Part shown: in pieces, positions 1 to 7,131 of the stretch
Layout: every line of letters begins with the position of its first letter
Numbering within the stretch: the stretch's first letter is position 1
Notes under the pieces: model-generated
What the model was told of the DNA's origin: nothing
Seen by the model: only the letters and a program-made list of their open reading frames with translations
Databases searched by the model: none
DNA from: a virus
Length of the DNA stretch: 45,857 nucleotides
Virus record (IMG/VR): IMGVR_UViG_3300027796_000004
Location: 1-45,857 of that record
Direction: 5' to 3' (one strand)
Position numbers and translations under genes: made by a program

Positions 1-127
1 AATGAATTATAATATTGGAGAATATGGATTAGGACAAGCACATATTAAAATAGATGATATTGTATTTGATTTATGGACTACTTGGATTGATGAGGATGGA
101 GATTTTAATTTATTTGATATGAATAAA
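1..127. repeat. Terminal direct repeat, left copy
   Basis: These 127 bases are identical to the last 127 bases of the window (45731-45857). The reading frame of the licD-like gene continues exactly through the join. This is what a circular contig looks like when the assembler leaves one k-mer of overlap; 127 is a common maximum k-mer length. A genuine short terminal redundancy of the virion DNA is less likely because the repeat lies inside a gene and has no special features. Confidence 0.95.
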
Positions 128-301
128 ATTTCCAATACAATATTACCGTTATCAGATTGTAGTTTATATGGTATTAATTTTAAAGCCCCAAAAAATGCTA
201 AAGAAATATTATCTAAAATATATGGTAATGACTGGATGATTCCAATAATAATGAAGCCGTCTAACGATGGGAAATATATACAATTAAAGGAGGTGGAGTA
301 A
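2..301 (+). CDS. LicD-like phosphotransferase, 3' part (continues from 45438)
   Basis: This is the C-terminal half of the gene that starts at 45438 and crosses the circle junction; position 2 is the same base as 45732 and is in frame. An ATG lies at position 2, but it has no ribosome binding site and is an internal methionine. The fragment supplies the C-terminal 99 residues of a 197-residue protein. It ends in KEVE, where GAG-GTG-GAG also serves as the Shine-Dalgarno of the next gene (ATG at 302, right after the TAA). See the 5' part for domain evidence. Confidence 0.8.
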   Translation: MNYNIGEYGLGQAHIKIDDIVFDLWTTWIDEDGDFNLFDMNKISNTILPLSDCSLYGINFKAPKNAKEILSKIYGNDWMIPIIMKPSNDGKYIQLKEVE

Positions 302-481
302 ATGAGAATGGTTGCTAAAAGTATGTCTAGCGAAGAAAAAAAGTGGAGATTAGAAGACGATGTTAGAACACTTCGTAATTATGCAGAGTTAAAATCTGAT
401 AAAAATAGATACGATGCTGCAGTAAAATCTTTAAAGGAAAGCGTTGCAGATGTTCAAAAAGTAATTGATAATACTAAATAG
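302..481 (+). CDS. Small conserved phage protein, 59 aa
   Basis: A 59-residue charged protein that starts directly after the licD-like stop, with GGAGGTGG as ribosome binding site. The N-terminal half reads SMSSEEKKWRLEDDVRTL, a pattern I have seen in short proteins near phage head genes (recollection, not a search). It is probably helical throughout and lacks membrane segments or cysteines. The function is unknown; the position between portal-linked genes and the scaffold suggests a head-assembly or DNA-associated role. A strong promoter begins 9 bases after its stop, so it ends one transcription unit. Confidence 0.75.
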   Translation: MRMVAKSMSSEEKKWRLEDDVRTLRNYAELKSDKNRYDAAVKSLKESVADVQKVIDNTK

Positions 482-489
482 GTTGTTTA

Positions 490-518
490 TTGACAATCTA
501 TTTTTTTAGTGTTATATT
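490..518 (+). promoter_or_regulatory. Sigma70-type promoter for the capsid genes
   Basis: TTGACA at 490-495 is a perfect -35 box. It is separated by 17 bp from TATATT at 513-518. Transcription would begin near 525, giving a roughly 90-nt leader ahead of the scaffold and capsid genes. Capsid protein is needed in large amounts, which fits an extra promoter here. Confidence 0.75.
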
Positions 519-525
519 ATTATTA

Positions 526-586
526 AGAGTAATAAATCACTCTCCATAATATCAAGGCTTCCATGTAGCCCGAATGAGAATACTCA
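526..586 (+). other. Structured 5' leader with three consecutive hairpins
   Basis: Immediately after the predicted start site the leader can form three hairpins: AGAGT/ACTCT (526-530 with 539-543), GGCT/AGCC (556-559 with 567-570, seven-base loop) and TGAG/CTCA (575-578 with 583-586). No U-run follows, so it is not a terminator. It may stabilise the capsid mRNA or control its translation. The pairings are by eye; no energy was computed. Confidence 0.45.
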
Positions 587-614
587 GGAAAAAATAAAGT
601 GAGGAGGATAGAGT

Positions 615-1463
615 ATGGAAAAAGATTTTGCAGAACTTTTTGCTGAAGAAGAAGCTAAAATCGTATCAGAACCGGAAAAAGTGGAAGAAGCGTCAGAAGA
701 TATTGATGAGTCGAAAGATGAGGATGTTGTAGATGACGTTGAAGAAACTACTGAAGAAAAGGAAACCGAAGAGGAATCTGAATCTGATGATAACGGCGAA
801 GATGGTTTGGCGGAAGAAGAAGAAAAAAGTGTAGATGATAAGTCTAAAAAGGCATTTAACGCAGCCGCAGAAATGAGGGTAAAGTTAAAAAAAGCCGAAG
901 AAGAAAAAGATAAAATGAAAACTTCTATGTCTGATATTGAATCTAAATTAAAGAAATTTGAAGAAATATCTAAGAAACTAGGTTTTGAAGATGTTGATGC
1001 GATGTTAAGTAAAACAGAAAAAAGGCTAATAGAACAAGAGGCTGAAAGTTCTGGGAGAACCGTCGAGGAAGTTCAAAAAGAAATTGATAGAGAAAAGAGA
1101 ATCAGAGATTTAGAAGATAAAATATCTAAAGCGGAATCAGATAAAAAAGAAGAAGTTTTTTCAAATACCATATTGGGATTTTATAACGATAATAAGTTAA
1201 GCCCAAGCGATACTGAAGAAATAGATAAAAAATTATCTGAAGATGGACTTACATTAGATGATTTAAAAGGAATGCAGCCTAAACCTTTAAAAAGATTGTT
1301 AGAATCTTATCTTCCAAAGAAGATAGATAAACAAAAAGAGTTAGAGGAAAAGGTAAAAGTAAAAAAGACAGTTCCGTTAGACCAAACCTCAGGAACTGCA
1401 GAAGCCGTTGATGAAGAAGTAGATAAACTATACAAAGAATTAACTAAAGAAAAAAGTTGGTAA
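615..1463 (+). CDS. Capsid scaffolding protein
   Basis: A 282-residue protein with an extremely acidic N-terminal third (runs of E and D up to about residue 75), then a long predicted coiled coil (about residues 90-190) and a basic C-terminal stretch. It sits immediately upstream of the major capsid gene, the standard place for a scaffold. The charge pattern (acidic N-terminus, helical middle, positively charged end that contacts capsid) matches scaffolds of tailed phages with a separate scaffolding gene. The ribosome binding site GAGGAGG is at 601-607. No protease motif is seen. The family cannot be named from sequence alone; the role is inferred from position and composition. Confidence 0.75.
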   Translation: MEKDFAELFAEEEAKIVSEPEKVEEASEDIDESKDEDVVDDVEETTEEKETEEESESDDNGEDGLAEEEEKSVDDKSKKAFNAAAEMRVKLKKAEEEKDKMKTSMSDIESKLKKFEEISKKLGFEDVDAMLSKTEKRLIEQEAESSGRTVEEVQKEIDREKRIRDLEDKISKAESDKKEEVFSNTILGFYNDNKLSPSDTEEIDKKLSEDGLTLDDLKGMQPKPLKRLLESYLPKKIDKQKELEEKVKVKKTVPLDQTSGTAEAVDEEVDKLYKELTKEKSW

Positions 1464-1490
1464 TAAGCCAATAAAGGAAGGAATGATATT

Positions 1491-2516
1491 ATGACAAACA
1501 CATTAACAAGTATCAGAGCTACAACACCTGCTTTCGATAGAGAAGCTATTGAAAATAAGGTATTGTTAAAGATGATCAATGATAAAGTAGAATATAATGT
1601 TTTACAAACATTAGGAATGAAACAAAGCGTTGCAAGAAACCAAGGAACAAATAAAGTAATGTGGAAAATGGTAAAACCATTACCTGTTGCTGCTAATAGA
1701 CACGTAATAGTTGAAGGAACTAATCCTGCAGGTATGAAAGTCGGTTATAGCACAGTTGAAGGTTCAATTTCAACTTACGGAGCATATGTCGAAGTTACTC
1801 GTCAAAACGAAACATACAATCTACAAAAAGTTTTAGAAGATTATACATCAATATTAGCAGAACATGCTGCTGCTACATTCGAATTAATAGTAAGAGATGC
1901 TATTGAAGAAGATGCTGGAGTTGCTTATGTTGTTGCATCTAATATTACCAGTCCAACAGTTAATAGCGTTGCAACTGGAAATGTATTATCTCTAGTTGCT
2001 TTAAGAAAAGCTACATCTGTTATGAAAGCTAATAGACGTAGTGGAATGAAAGCTGCTGGTAAGAACTATACAGTATTAACTGCAGTAGAAGGTATGGAAG
2101 ATTTAATTGATGATGACGATTTAGAGAATAAATTCTTAGTTCCAGGCAATACAAACAAACCTATTGTTAATGGCACATTAGAAGGTGTAGATATATATAA
2201 TATGAGAGTTAGAGTTTATGAGTACCCTGTAATAGAGGAAAATACTCAAAGCGTATTAGTATATCACACATATATAATTGCTGAAAACGCATACGCTGTT
2301 ATGAAATTAGAAGGTGCTGGTGTTGAAATGAAAAAGATGGACTTTGGTGCTAAAATTGGAGACAATTTGGGACAAAAAGCTTCATTAGGTTGGATTGCTA
2401 TGGGATTCGGAGCTAAGGTTCTTGATGAATTAGCAATAACAATATTACATCATGCTGTATCTAATCCAATAACACGTGAAGATTTCTACGCTAGTCAAAC
2501 TGAAGGCTCTGTTTAG
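1491..2516 (+). CDS. Major capsid protein, N4-gp56 type
   Basis: A 341-residue protein resembling the N4-gp56 family of major capsid proteins. The central block VEGTNPAGMKVGYSTVEG, followed by a STYGAYVEVTRQNE segment and then the AEHAAATFELIVRDAI helix, matches the order typical of that family: an E-G-x-x-P loop, then a Q/S-Y-G-x-Y-V-E strand, then a long helix ending in a T-x-D/V-R-D motif. It directly follows the scaffold gene, has ribosome binding site AAGGAAGG, and shows the alanine-rich composition of shell proteins. It will form the HK97-fold icosahedral shell. I am confident of the role and fairly confident of the family. Confidence 0.88.
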   Translation: MTNTLTSIRATTPAFDREAIENKVLLKMINDKVEYNVLQTLGMKQSVARNQGTNKVMWKMVKPLPVAANRHVIVEGTNPAGMKVGYSTVEGSISTYGAYVEVTRQNETYNLQKVLEDYTSILAEHAAATFELIVRDAIEEDAGVAYVVASNITSPTVNSVATGNVLSLVALRKATSVMKANRRSGMKAAGKNYTVLTAVEGMEDLIDDDDLENKFLVPGNTNKPIVNGTLEGVDIYNMRVRVYEYPVIEENTQSVLVYHTYIIAENAYAVMKLEGAGVEMKKMDFGAKIGDNLGQKASLGWIAMGFGAKVLDELAITILHHAVSNPITREDFYASQTEGSV

Positions 2517-2534
2517 TAGAAGGGAGGTAGTCTG

Positions 2535-2879
2535 ATGGCAACTATAAAACCGAAATTCAAAGATGGTAAGGAAACTGATGAAAAGATCGTAGCGGAAGCT
2601 AAGAAAGATTCATTAAAAGTTCTTGCGAAAAAAGAAAGCGATAAAGTTCCATTCAAAGCAGAAATAGCATATGCTGCATTATATCCAAACGGATTTAGAT
2701 GCTCATATCAATATGTTTCTGTAAACATAATATTTGATGGAAGAACCTATATGTTGTCTCCAGCCGTAGCTGATTTCATAAAATCAAAAATTGAGAAAAA
2801 AGCTATGAGTGAGATAAACAAAAGAAGAACTTTCGGAAATCCAAGTAATCCTAAAATCGGAGAATACGAAGCGAGTTAA
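2535..2879 (+). CDS. Small head protein, possible decoration protein
   Basis: A 114-residue protein just after the capsid gene, with ribosome binding site GGGAGG. The first 45 residues are lysine-rich and probably disordered. The middle (about 45-85) is hydrophobic with strand-like segments, including YQYVSVNIIFDGRTYMLSP. Genes of this size between capsid and connector often encode capsid cement or head-completion proteins, but I do not recognise a family. The gene ends one unit: a terminator lies 6 bases downstream. Confidence 0.6.
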   Translation: MATIKPKFKDGKETDEKIVAEAKKDSLKVLAKKESDKVPFKAEIAYAALYPNGFRCSYQYVSVNIIFDGRTYMLSPAVADFIKSKIEKKAMSEINKRRTFGNPSNPKIGEYEAS

Positions 2880-2885
2880 ATTAAG

Positions 2886-2909
2886 AGAACTAGAAATAGT
2901 TCTTTTTTT
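2886..2909 (+). terminator. Rho-independent terminator after the capsid unit
   Basis: Perfect 7-bp stem AGAACTA/TAGTTCT with GAAA tetraloop (2886-2903) followed by six T (2904-2909). The CTAGAAATAG core recurs in the terminator at 19441-19473. It separates the abundant capsid mRNA from the glycosyltransferase gene. Confidence 0.8.
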
Positions 2910-2910
2910 A

Positions 2911-2919
2911 TGTTATAAT
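2911..2919 (+). promoter_or_regulatory. Extended -10 promoter for the glycosyltransferase
   Basis: TGTTATAAT is a perfect extended -10 element (TG at 2911-2912, TATAAT at 2914-2919). It lies two bases after the terminator and 22 bp ahead of the start codon. No -35 box is evident, which extended -10 promoters tolerate. Confidence 0.6.
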
Positions 2920-2940
2920 GAAATCATAGAGGTGTTGAAG

Positions 2941-4128
2941 ATGGAAAAACTGTTATTGTATTCTGCTCAGCTTAACAATATTGGAGGAATTGAAAGATTC
3001 GATATTAATTTTTGTAAGAGAATGAGTAAGTATTTTGATATTACTTTTGTTTATGATACGGCGGATAAAGAAAGATTATCTGAAATAAAAAAATATGCTA
3101 GTGTAGAAGAAAATAAAGGGAAACCGTTTAGTACCGATATTTGTTTATATTCTACTGCGTGGGGAAAGATAGATGATTATCAGATAGACGCAAGAGATTA
3201 TAGAGCGTTAATACACGCTGATCTCACACAATATAAACATAGTATGTTTTTTAACTATATTAGAAGACCATTGGTTGCTAAACACGCATGTGTTGGTAAG
3301 AATGTTGCTAACTCATTAAAAATAGAATACGGTATAACTGGAACAGTAATATATAATTTATTAGATAATGATATAAAGTATGAAAAACATATTAAAAAGA
3401 GATCCAAAGACGTTCTAAATATAATTGTATTATCTAGAATAAGTGGAGAAAAAGGTTTTGAAAGATTAATAAAGTTTTTAACAACGGTTAAAAAGTCCGG
3501 AAGAAAAGTAAAAGTAACAGTCTATGGAGATTCATATGACGGGGATTATGAGAGAAGTATAAAAAGTCAAATGAAGATGTTTGGTAACTTCGTAGAGTTT
3601 AAGGGTGCTATATGGAATGTAACTCAAGCGTTACATGATGCTGATTATTTATTTCAATTAAGCGATACAGAAGGAATGCCATATTCTCCTAGAGAGGCTT
3701 TACAAGTTGGAACTCCAGTAGTATTAACTGATTTCCCAGCCGCTCATGAAATAGTAAAAGATGGAGTAAATGGATATATATTAGATATGAATTTAAAGAA
3801 TCTTGATTTAAATAAGTTATTTAATGAAATACCAATAGATTTTGAATATAAAGAAGAATCTACTGAGCAAGATTGGATAGATTTCTTGAAATATAATCCA
3901 AATGAAATGTTTAAAGTTAAAAATACAGCCTATTATACTGATTTAAGAAGAAATAAAGACTTTGATGTGAATGATCCTCCTAGATTAGAATCACTTTCCA
4001 GAGCTTTAGAGTTAATAAAGAGAAAATTCTGTAAATTTGTAATAGGAAATAAGGAAGAAACCAAAATAAAACAAGATTACGCCATAGATCAATCATTGCA
4101 GAACATACTTAGTGCTTTAAAGAAGTAG
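2941..4128 (+). CDS. Glycosyltransferase, GT4 family
   Basis: A 395-residue GT-B fold glycosyltransferase that transfers a sugar from a nucleotide-sugar donor. The N-terminal domain begins LYSAQLNNIGGIERF, the typical glycine-rich GT4 opening. The C-terminal Rossmann domain starts at IIVLSRISGEKGFERL and contains the EX7E-type motif EGMPYSPREAL, followed by GTPVVLTDFPAAHEIV and NGY, which bind the donor nucleotide. There are no membrane segments. I chose the ATG at 2941 because GAGGTG sits six bases upstream; the in-frame GTG at 2932 is inside that site. The gene has its own promoter and terminator, like a moron inserted between the capsid and connector genes. The acceptor (virion protein, wall glycan or DNA) is unknown. 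Confidence 0.88.
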   Translation: MEKLLLYSAQLNNIGGIERFDINFCKRMSKYFDITFVYDTADKERLSEIKKYASVEENKGKPFSTDICLYSTAWGKIDDYQIDARDYRALIHADLTQYKHSMFFNYIRRPLVAKHACVGKNVANSLKIEYGITGTVIYNLLDNDIKYEKHIKKRSKDVLNIIVLSRISGEKGFERLIKFLTTVKKSGRKVKVTVYGDSYDGDYERSIKSQMKMFGNFVEFKGAIWNVTQALHDADYLFQLSDTEGMPYSPREALQVGTPVVLTDFPAAHEIVKDGVNGYILDMNLKNLDLNKLFNEIPIDFEYKEESTEQDWIDFLKYNPNEMFKVKNTAYYTDLRRNKDFDVNDPPRLESLSRALELIKRKFCKFVIGNKEETKIKQDYAIDQSLQNILSALKK

Positions 4129-4146
4129 ATTTATCTACTCTTTTTT
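4124..4146 (+). terminator. Terminator after the glycosyltransferase
   Basis: Stem AGTAGA/TCTACT with loop TTTA (4124-4139), then C and six T (4141-4146). The left arm contains the glycosyltransferase stop codon (TAG at 4126-4128). Confidence 0.75.
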
Positions 4147-4160
4147 ATTTGCCACAAATG

Positions 4161-4169
4161 TGTTATAAT
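4161..4169 (+). promoter_or_regulatory. Extended -10 promoter for connector and tail genes
   Basis: TGTTATAAT (TG 4161-4162, TATAAT 4164-4169), the same nine bases as the element at 2911-2919. It lies 21 bp before the start codon at 4190. No clear -35 box is seen at the usual distance. Confidence 0.6.
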
Positions 4170-4189
4170 TATGATAAGGAGTGATATAT

Positions 4190-4618
4190 ATGGTTTTAAG
4201 AGATATTGCTGTTGTCAGCAACTATGTTGCTGCCGACGAGTCTATGAATACTAGTAATATAATTAGTTATGCTAATGGTTGTATATCAGAAATAAACACT
4301 AAAACTGGCACTAATTTACCATTTTTTGTTCAAGCAAATTATGATACTACTGAATATGACGCCGTAAGCGATAGTTGGTTGTTAAGATTAGTAGAGCCTT
4401 ATCTATCTTATATGATAATGTCTAACGACGATAACGCTGAGCAAAGAAATTTTCACTATAGAAGATTTCTAGATGCTGTAAGTGATTTTAAATCTAAAGG
4501 ATATAGTGCTATAAAACTTTTAACATCGCTTGGAGCTGCAACAGGATATGAAGGAAGTGCTGTTAGAAGCGTCGTAATAGGAACTAGTGATAGAACAGTA
4601 ACCTATCAGAGGTGGTAA
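4190..4618 (+). CDS. Head-tail connector (adaptor) protein
   Basis: A 142-residue, mostly helical protein between the head genes and the nozzle gene. The pattern (an N-terminal helix, SYANGCISEINTKTG, then a helix with WLLRLVEPYLSYMI and FHYRRFLDAVSDF) resembles the gp6/gp11-type adaptors that bind under the portal of podoviruses and siphoviruses. The ATG at 4190 is preceded by AAGGAG at proper spacing; a GTG at 4181 overlaps that site and is rejected. The stop is followed at once by the ATG of the nozzle gene. The family assignment is tentative and rests on size, helical pattern and position. Confidence 0.6.
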   Translation: MVLRDIAVVSNYVAADESMNTSNIISYANGCISEINTKTGTNLPFFVQANYDTTEYDAVSDSWLLRLVEPYLSYMIMSNDDNAEQRNFHYRRFLDAVSDFKSKGYSAIKLLTSLGAATGYEGSAVRSVVIGTSDRTVTYQRW

Positions 4619-4619
4619 T

Positions 4620-7130
4620 ATGGCTACAGAACAATATTTAAAAGGATTGCCTGGTAAAAGATACTCGGTAATAAATAATTTTAATAAGGGTTATAACACC
4701 TCAGTTTCTGACGGTGTTTTGTCAGATAACGTATTTAGAACACTAGTAAATTATGAGATGAAAGAAGAAGGAATAATAAGTAAAAGAAAAGGGTTGAAAG
4801 ACAACGGATTAGGGGATTTAGTTAAAATGTTCTATGATTTAGTAGCAGATCCTACTAGTTTTACTGATTTATTAAATCCTGGAGTAACATTTAGTACAGT
4901 TTTAACTGGAAAATTAAATGGAGCTACTAGTAATTCACAAAACGCTCATAATGAGATTTTTAAAATGCTAAAAGATACTATAACTTATACTGACGCTAAT
5001 ACTGCGTCTGAGAGTATAAATGTAATATATGATAAAGTTATACACTTAAATATTATAAATGATCAAATGATAAATGATTTTAATGAATTTGAAGAAAATA
5101 TGTTGTTATGGGATATAAAGAGTGAAGTTGAATTTGATATTATACTAGGCGGATATTATATGTTTAAATCAGATTTATCATCATATTTAAATCCAGTAAA
5201 AAAGAATGTATTTAAATATATTAAATGTAAGGTAAGTTTAGATAATGCTTCTAGTTTAATTGAATCTCCAGAAATAACATTAAGTTTAGATATAAAAGTT
5301 GATAAAACAACAGCTATAACTACCAGTACAGTAACAAGTAAAATAAACCTATTAGATAGTAGATTATATGATCAAAAATTTTTGAAGGTAATCACATATA
5401 ACGATAAGAGTTATTTTACTACTGGATATAACCTATACCAAATAAGTGCTGGATTATTAACTATAATTAGTGCTTCAAACGCATATAAACCAAATGCTAT
5501 AGAAATTTCTAATATAGGATTTAATATATTAGCAACTACTCCATTGGAGTATTTTGATAGTGGAACGGGAACTGTGGACGCTATTAAAGGTGTATTCTTA
5601 ACATTGAGCGGAGAGCCAGTTAAGTCTATACCTACAGTCTACACTACAACGGTAAATAAAGAGTTTAAAATAAATGTTATAGCAAAAGGCTCTACTGCAT
5701 TAGGAACTCCAAAATATAGACCTGATAATGGAGAAATAGATGAAACATTGAATCCATATAAAGATTTAACTGGATCTTACGGAGCTAGTCCTAATACTCA
5801 TATATTTACTTGTACAGATTTTAACTTGGAAGGTAAATTTGAAATTAAAATAACAAAAGGGGAAACAGCAATTCCTTATATAGGATATTTTACTGCAGAA
5901 CCTCAACAAATAAAAGAAATAGGAAAAGTATCGGATGTTGCAGCAATAGTAAATAGTTCATTATATTGTATGATAATGAATAATCAACTAGTATTATATG
6001 GCGGACACGGATATATATTCTTTAGTGAATATGATAATTTCTATTATTTTCCAAACTATAACTATATATATGCTATAGATGAAAGCGGAGAAGAAGTAAA
6101 TACAATAAAATATTTTAGACAATTTTATGCTGTATCATTAGGGAAGAAATGGAAAAGATTATCTGGAAGTTTCCCATTCTCCGGAGATACAGATGGATTA
6201 TTCCCATTAAATGACTTCGTTGGTTGTACTAATCCTAATAGTATAAGACAAATAGAGAATAACTTAGTATTCTTATCTAAAAACGGATTATATATGTTAA
6301 AACAAGGATATACAGGCGAAGGAACTGAAAATATTCAACAAATAGATTTAGGAATTTTAGGAGACTATCCTAAAGATGATGTTATGAATGCAGTAGTTAA
6401 AGGTAACACGTATGTATTAACTATGGGGAATATAGTATTGATATATAATTATGCACTTGGTGCGTATTATAAATATATATATAACGTTACAGAAGATACT
6501 GGATATACATCTGTTTTATCTGCTTTATTTAGTAAAGATTCTTTTGGAATAGATTATTATATATGTAAGATAATAAATAAAACATCAGACGATACAAAAC
6601 AATTAAAAATATTAGATTTTGAATCTGAAGATATTTATTCAGATGATGGCAAAGCATACAGTTCATATTTTGCATCATCAAAGATATTCTTAGGATATCC
6701 TACAAACAATAAGAAGTTCAAAAAGGTGTTTGTAAAGGGTTATAACGATGGGAATGGATTAATACCATTATACGTAGTAATAAAAGTTGATGGTGTGCCT
6801 GTAATGACACCAGAAACGTATTATATTAGAATAGATAGCGATACTAGTTATGTTTATTATGAAAAAGAAGTAAATACTAACGCTGCATTGAATTTAAAAA
6901 TTGGAGCAGTATTAGGAGAATTAGTATTAGGAGAAACTTTACTTGGAGCTATTAGAACTCAGAATATAGAGTTATCTTTATCAGAGACTGAGGCTAAAGG
7001 TAAAAGTATATCTATTGAATTGTACGATATATATCCTGGAGAAGAAGGAGATATTGGAAGCAATACTAAACCATTTTCTATATCAGACATTGGTATTGTT
7101 TATAAATTGAAGAAAGTTAAGGGGGATTAG
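4620..7130 (+). CDS. Tail nozzle / tail tubular protein B-like
   Basis: An 836-residue protein. The opening (VINNFNKGYNTSVSDGVLSD, then NYEMKEEGIISKRKGL) follows the pattern of T7 gp12-type nozzle proteins: a glycine-containing phrase, a list of positions, then a short R/K-R-x-G-L. Such proteins begin with residues that lie along the tube and continue as a beta-propeller. The rest is strand-rich with many aromatic repeats (YGGHGYIFFSEYDNFYYF, WKRLSGSFPFSGDTDG), consistent with a propeller. Ribosome binding site GAGGTGG overlaps the connector's last codons. It would form the hexameric tip of a short tail. No membrane segments or cysteine motifs stand out. Length is close to T7 gp12 (about 790). 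Confidence 0.7.
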   Translation: MATEQYLKGLPGKRYSVINNFNKGYNTSVSDGVLSDNVFRTLVNYEMKEEGIISKRKGLKDNGLGDLVKMFYDLVADPTSFTDLLNPGVTFSTVLTGKLNGATSNSQNAHNEIFKMLKDTITYTDANTASESINVIYDKVIHLNIINDQMINDFNEFEENMLLWDIKSEVEFDIILGGYYMFKSDLSSYLNPVKKNVFKYIKCKVSLDNASSLIESPEITLSLDIKVDKTTAITTSTVTSKINLLDSRLYDQKFLKVITYNDKSYFTTGYNLYQISAGLLTIISASNAYKPNAIEISNIGFNILATTPLEYFDSGTGTVDAIKGVFLTLSGEPVKSIPTVYTTTVNKEFKINVIAKGSTALGTPKYRPDNGEIDETLNPYKDLTGSYGASPNTHIFTCTDFNLEGKFEIKITKGETAIPYIGYFTAEPQQIKEIGKVSDVAAIVNSSLYCMIMNNQLVLYGGHGYIFFSEYDNFYYFPNYNYIYAIDESGEEVNTIKYFRQFYAVSLGKKWKRLSGSFPFSGDTDGLFPLNDFVGCTNPNSIRQIENNLVFLSKNGLYMLKQGYTGEGTENIQQIDLGILGDYPKDDVMNAVVKGNTYVLTMGNIVLIYNYALGAYYKYIYNVTEDTGYTSVLSALFSKDSFGIDYYICKIINKTSDDTKQLKILDFESEDIYSDDGKAYSSYFASSKIFLGYPTNNKKFKKVFVKGYNDGNGLIPLYVVIKVDGVPVMTPETYYIRIDSDTSYVYYEKEVNTNAALNLKIGAVLGELVLGETLLGAIRTQNIELSLSETEAKGKSISIELYDIYPGEEGDIGSNTKPFSISDIGIVYKLKKVKGD

Positions 7131-7131
7131 T

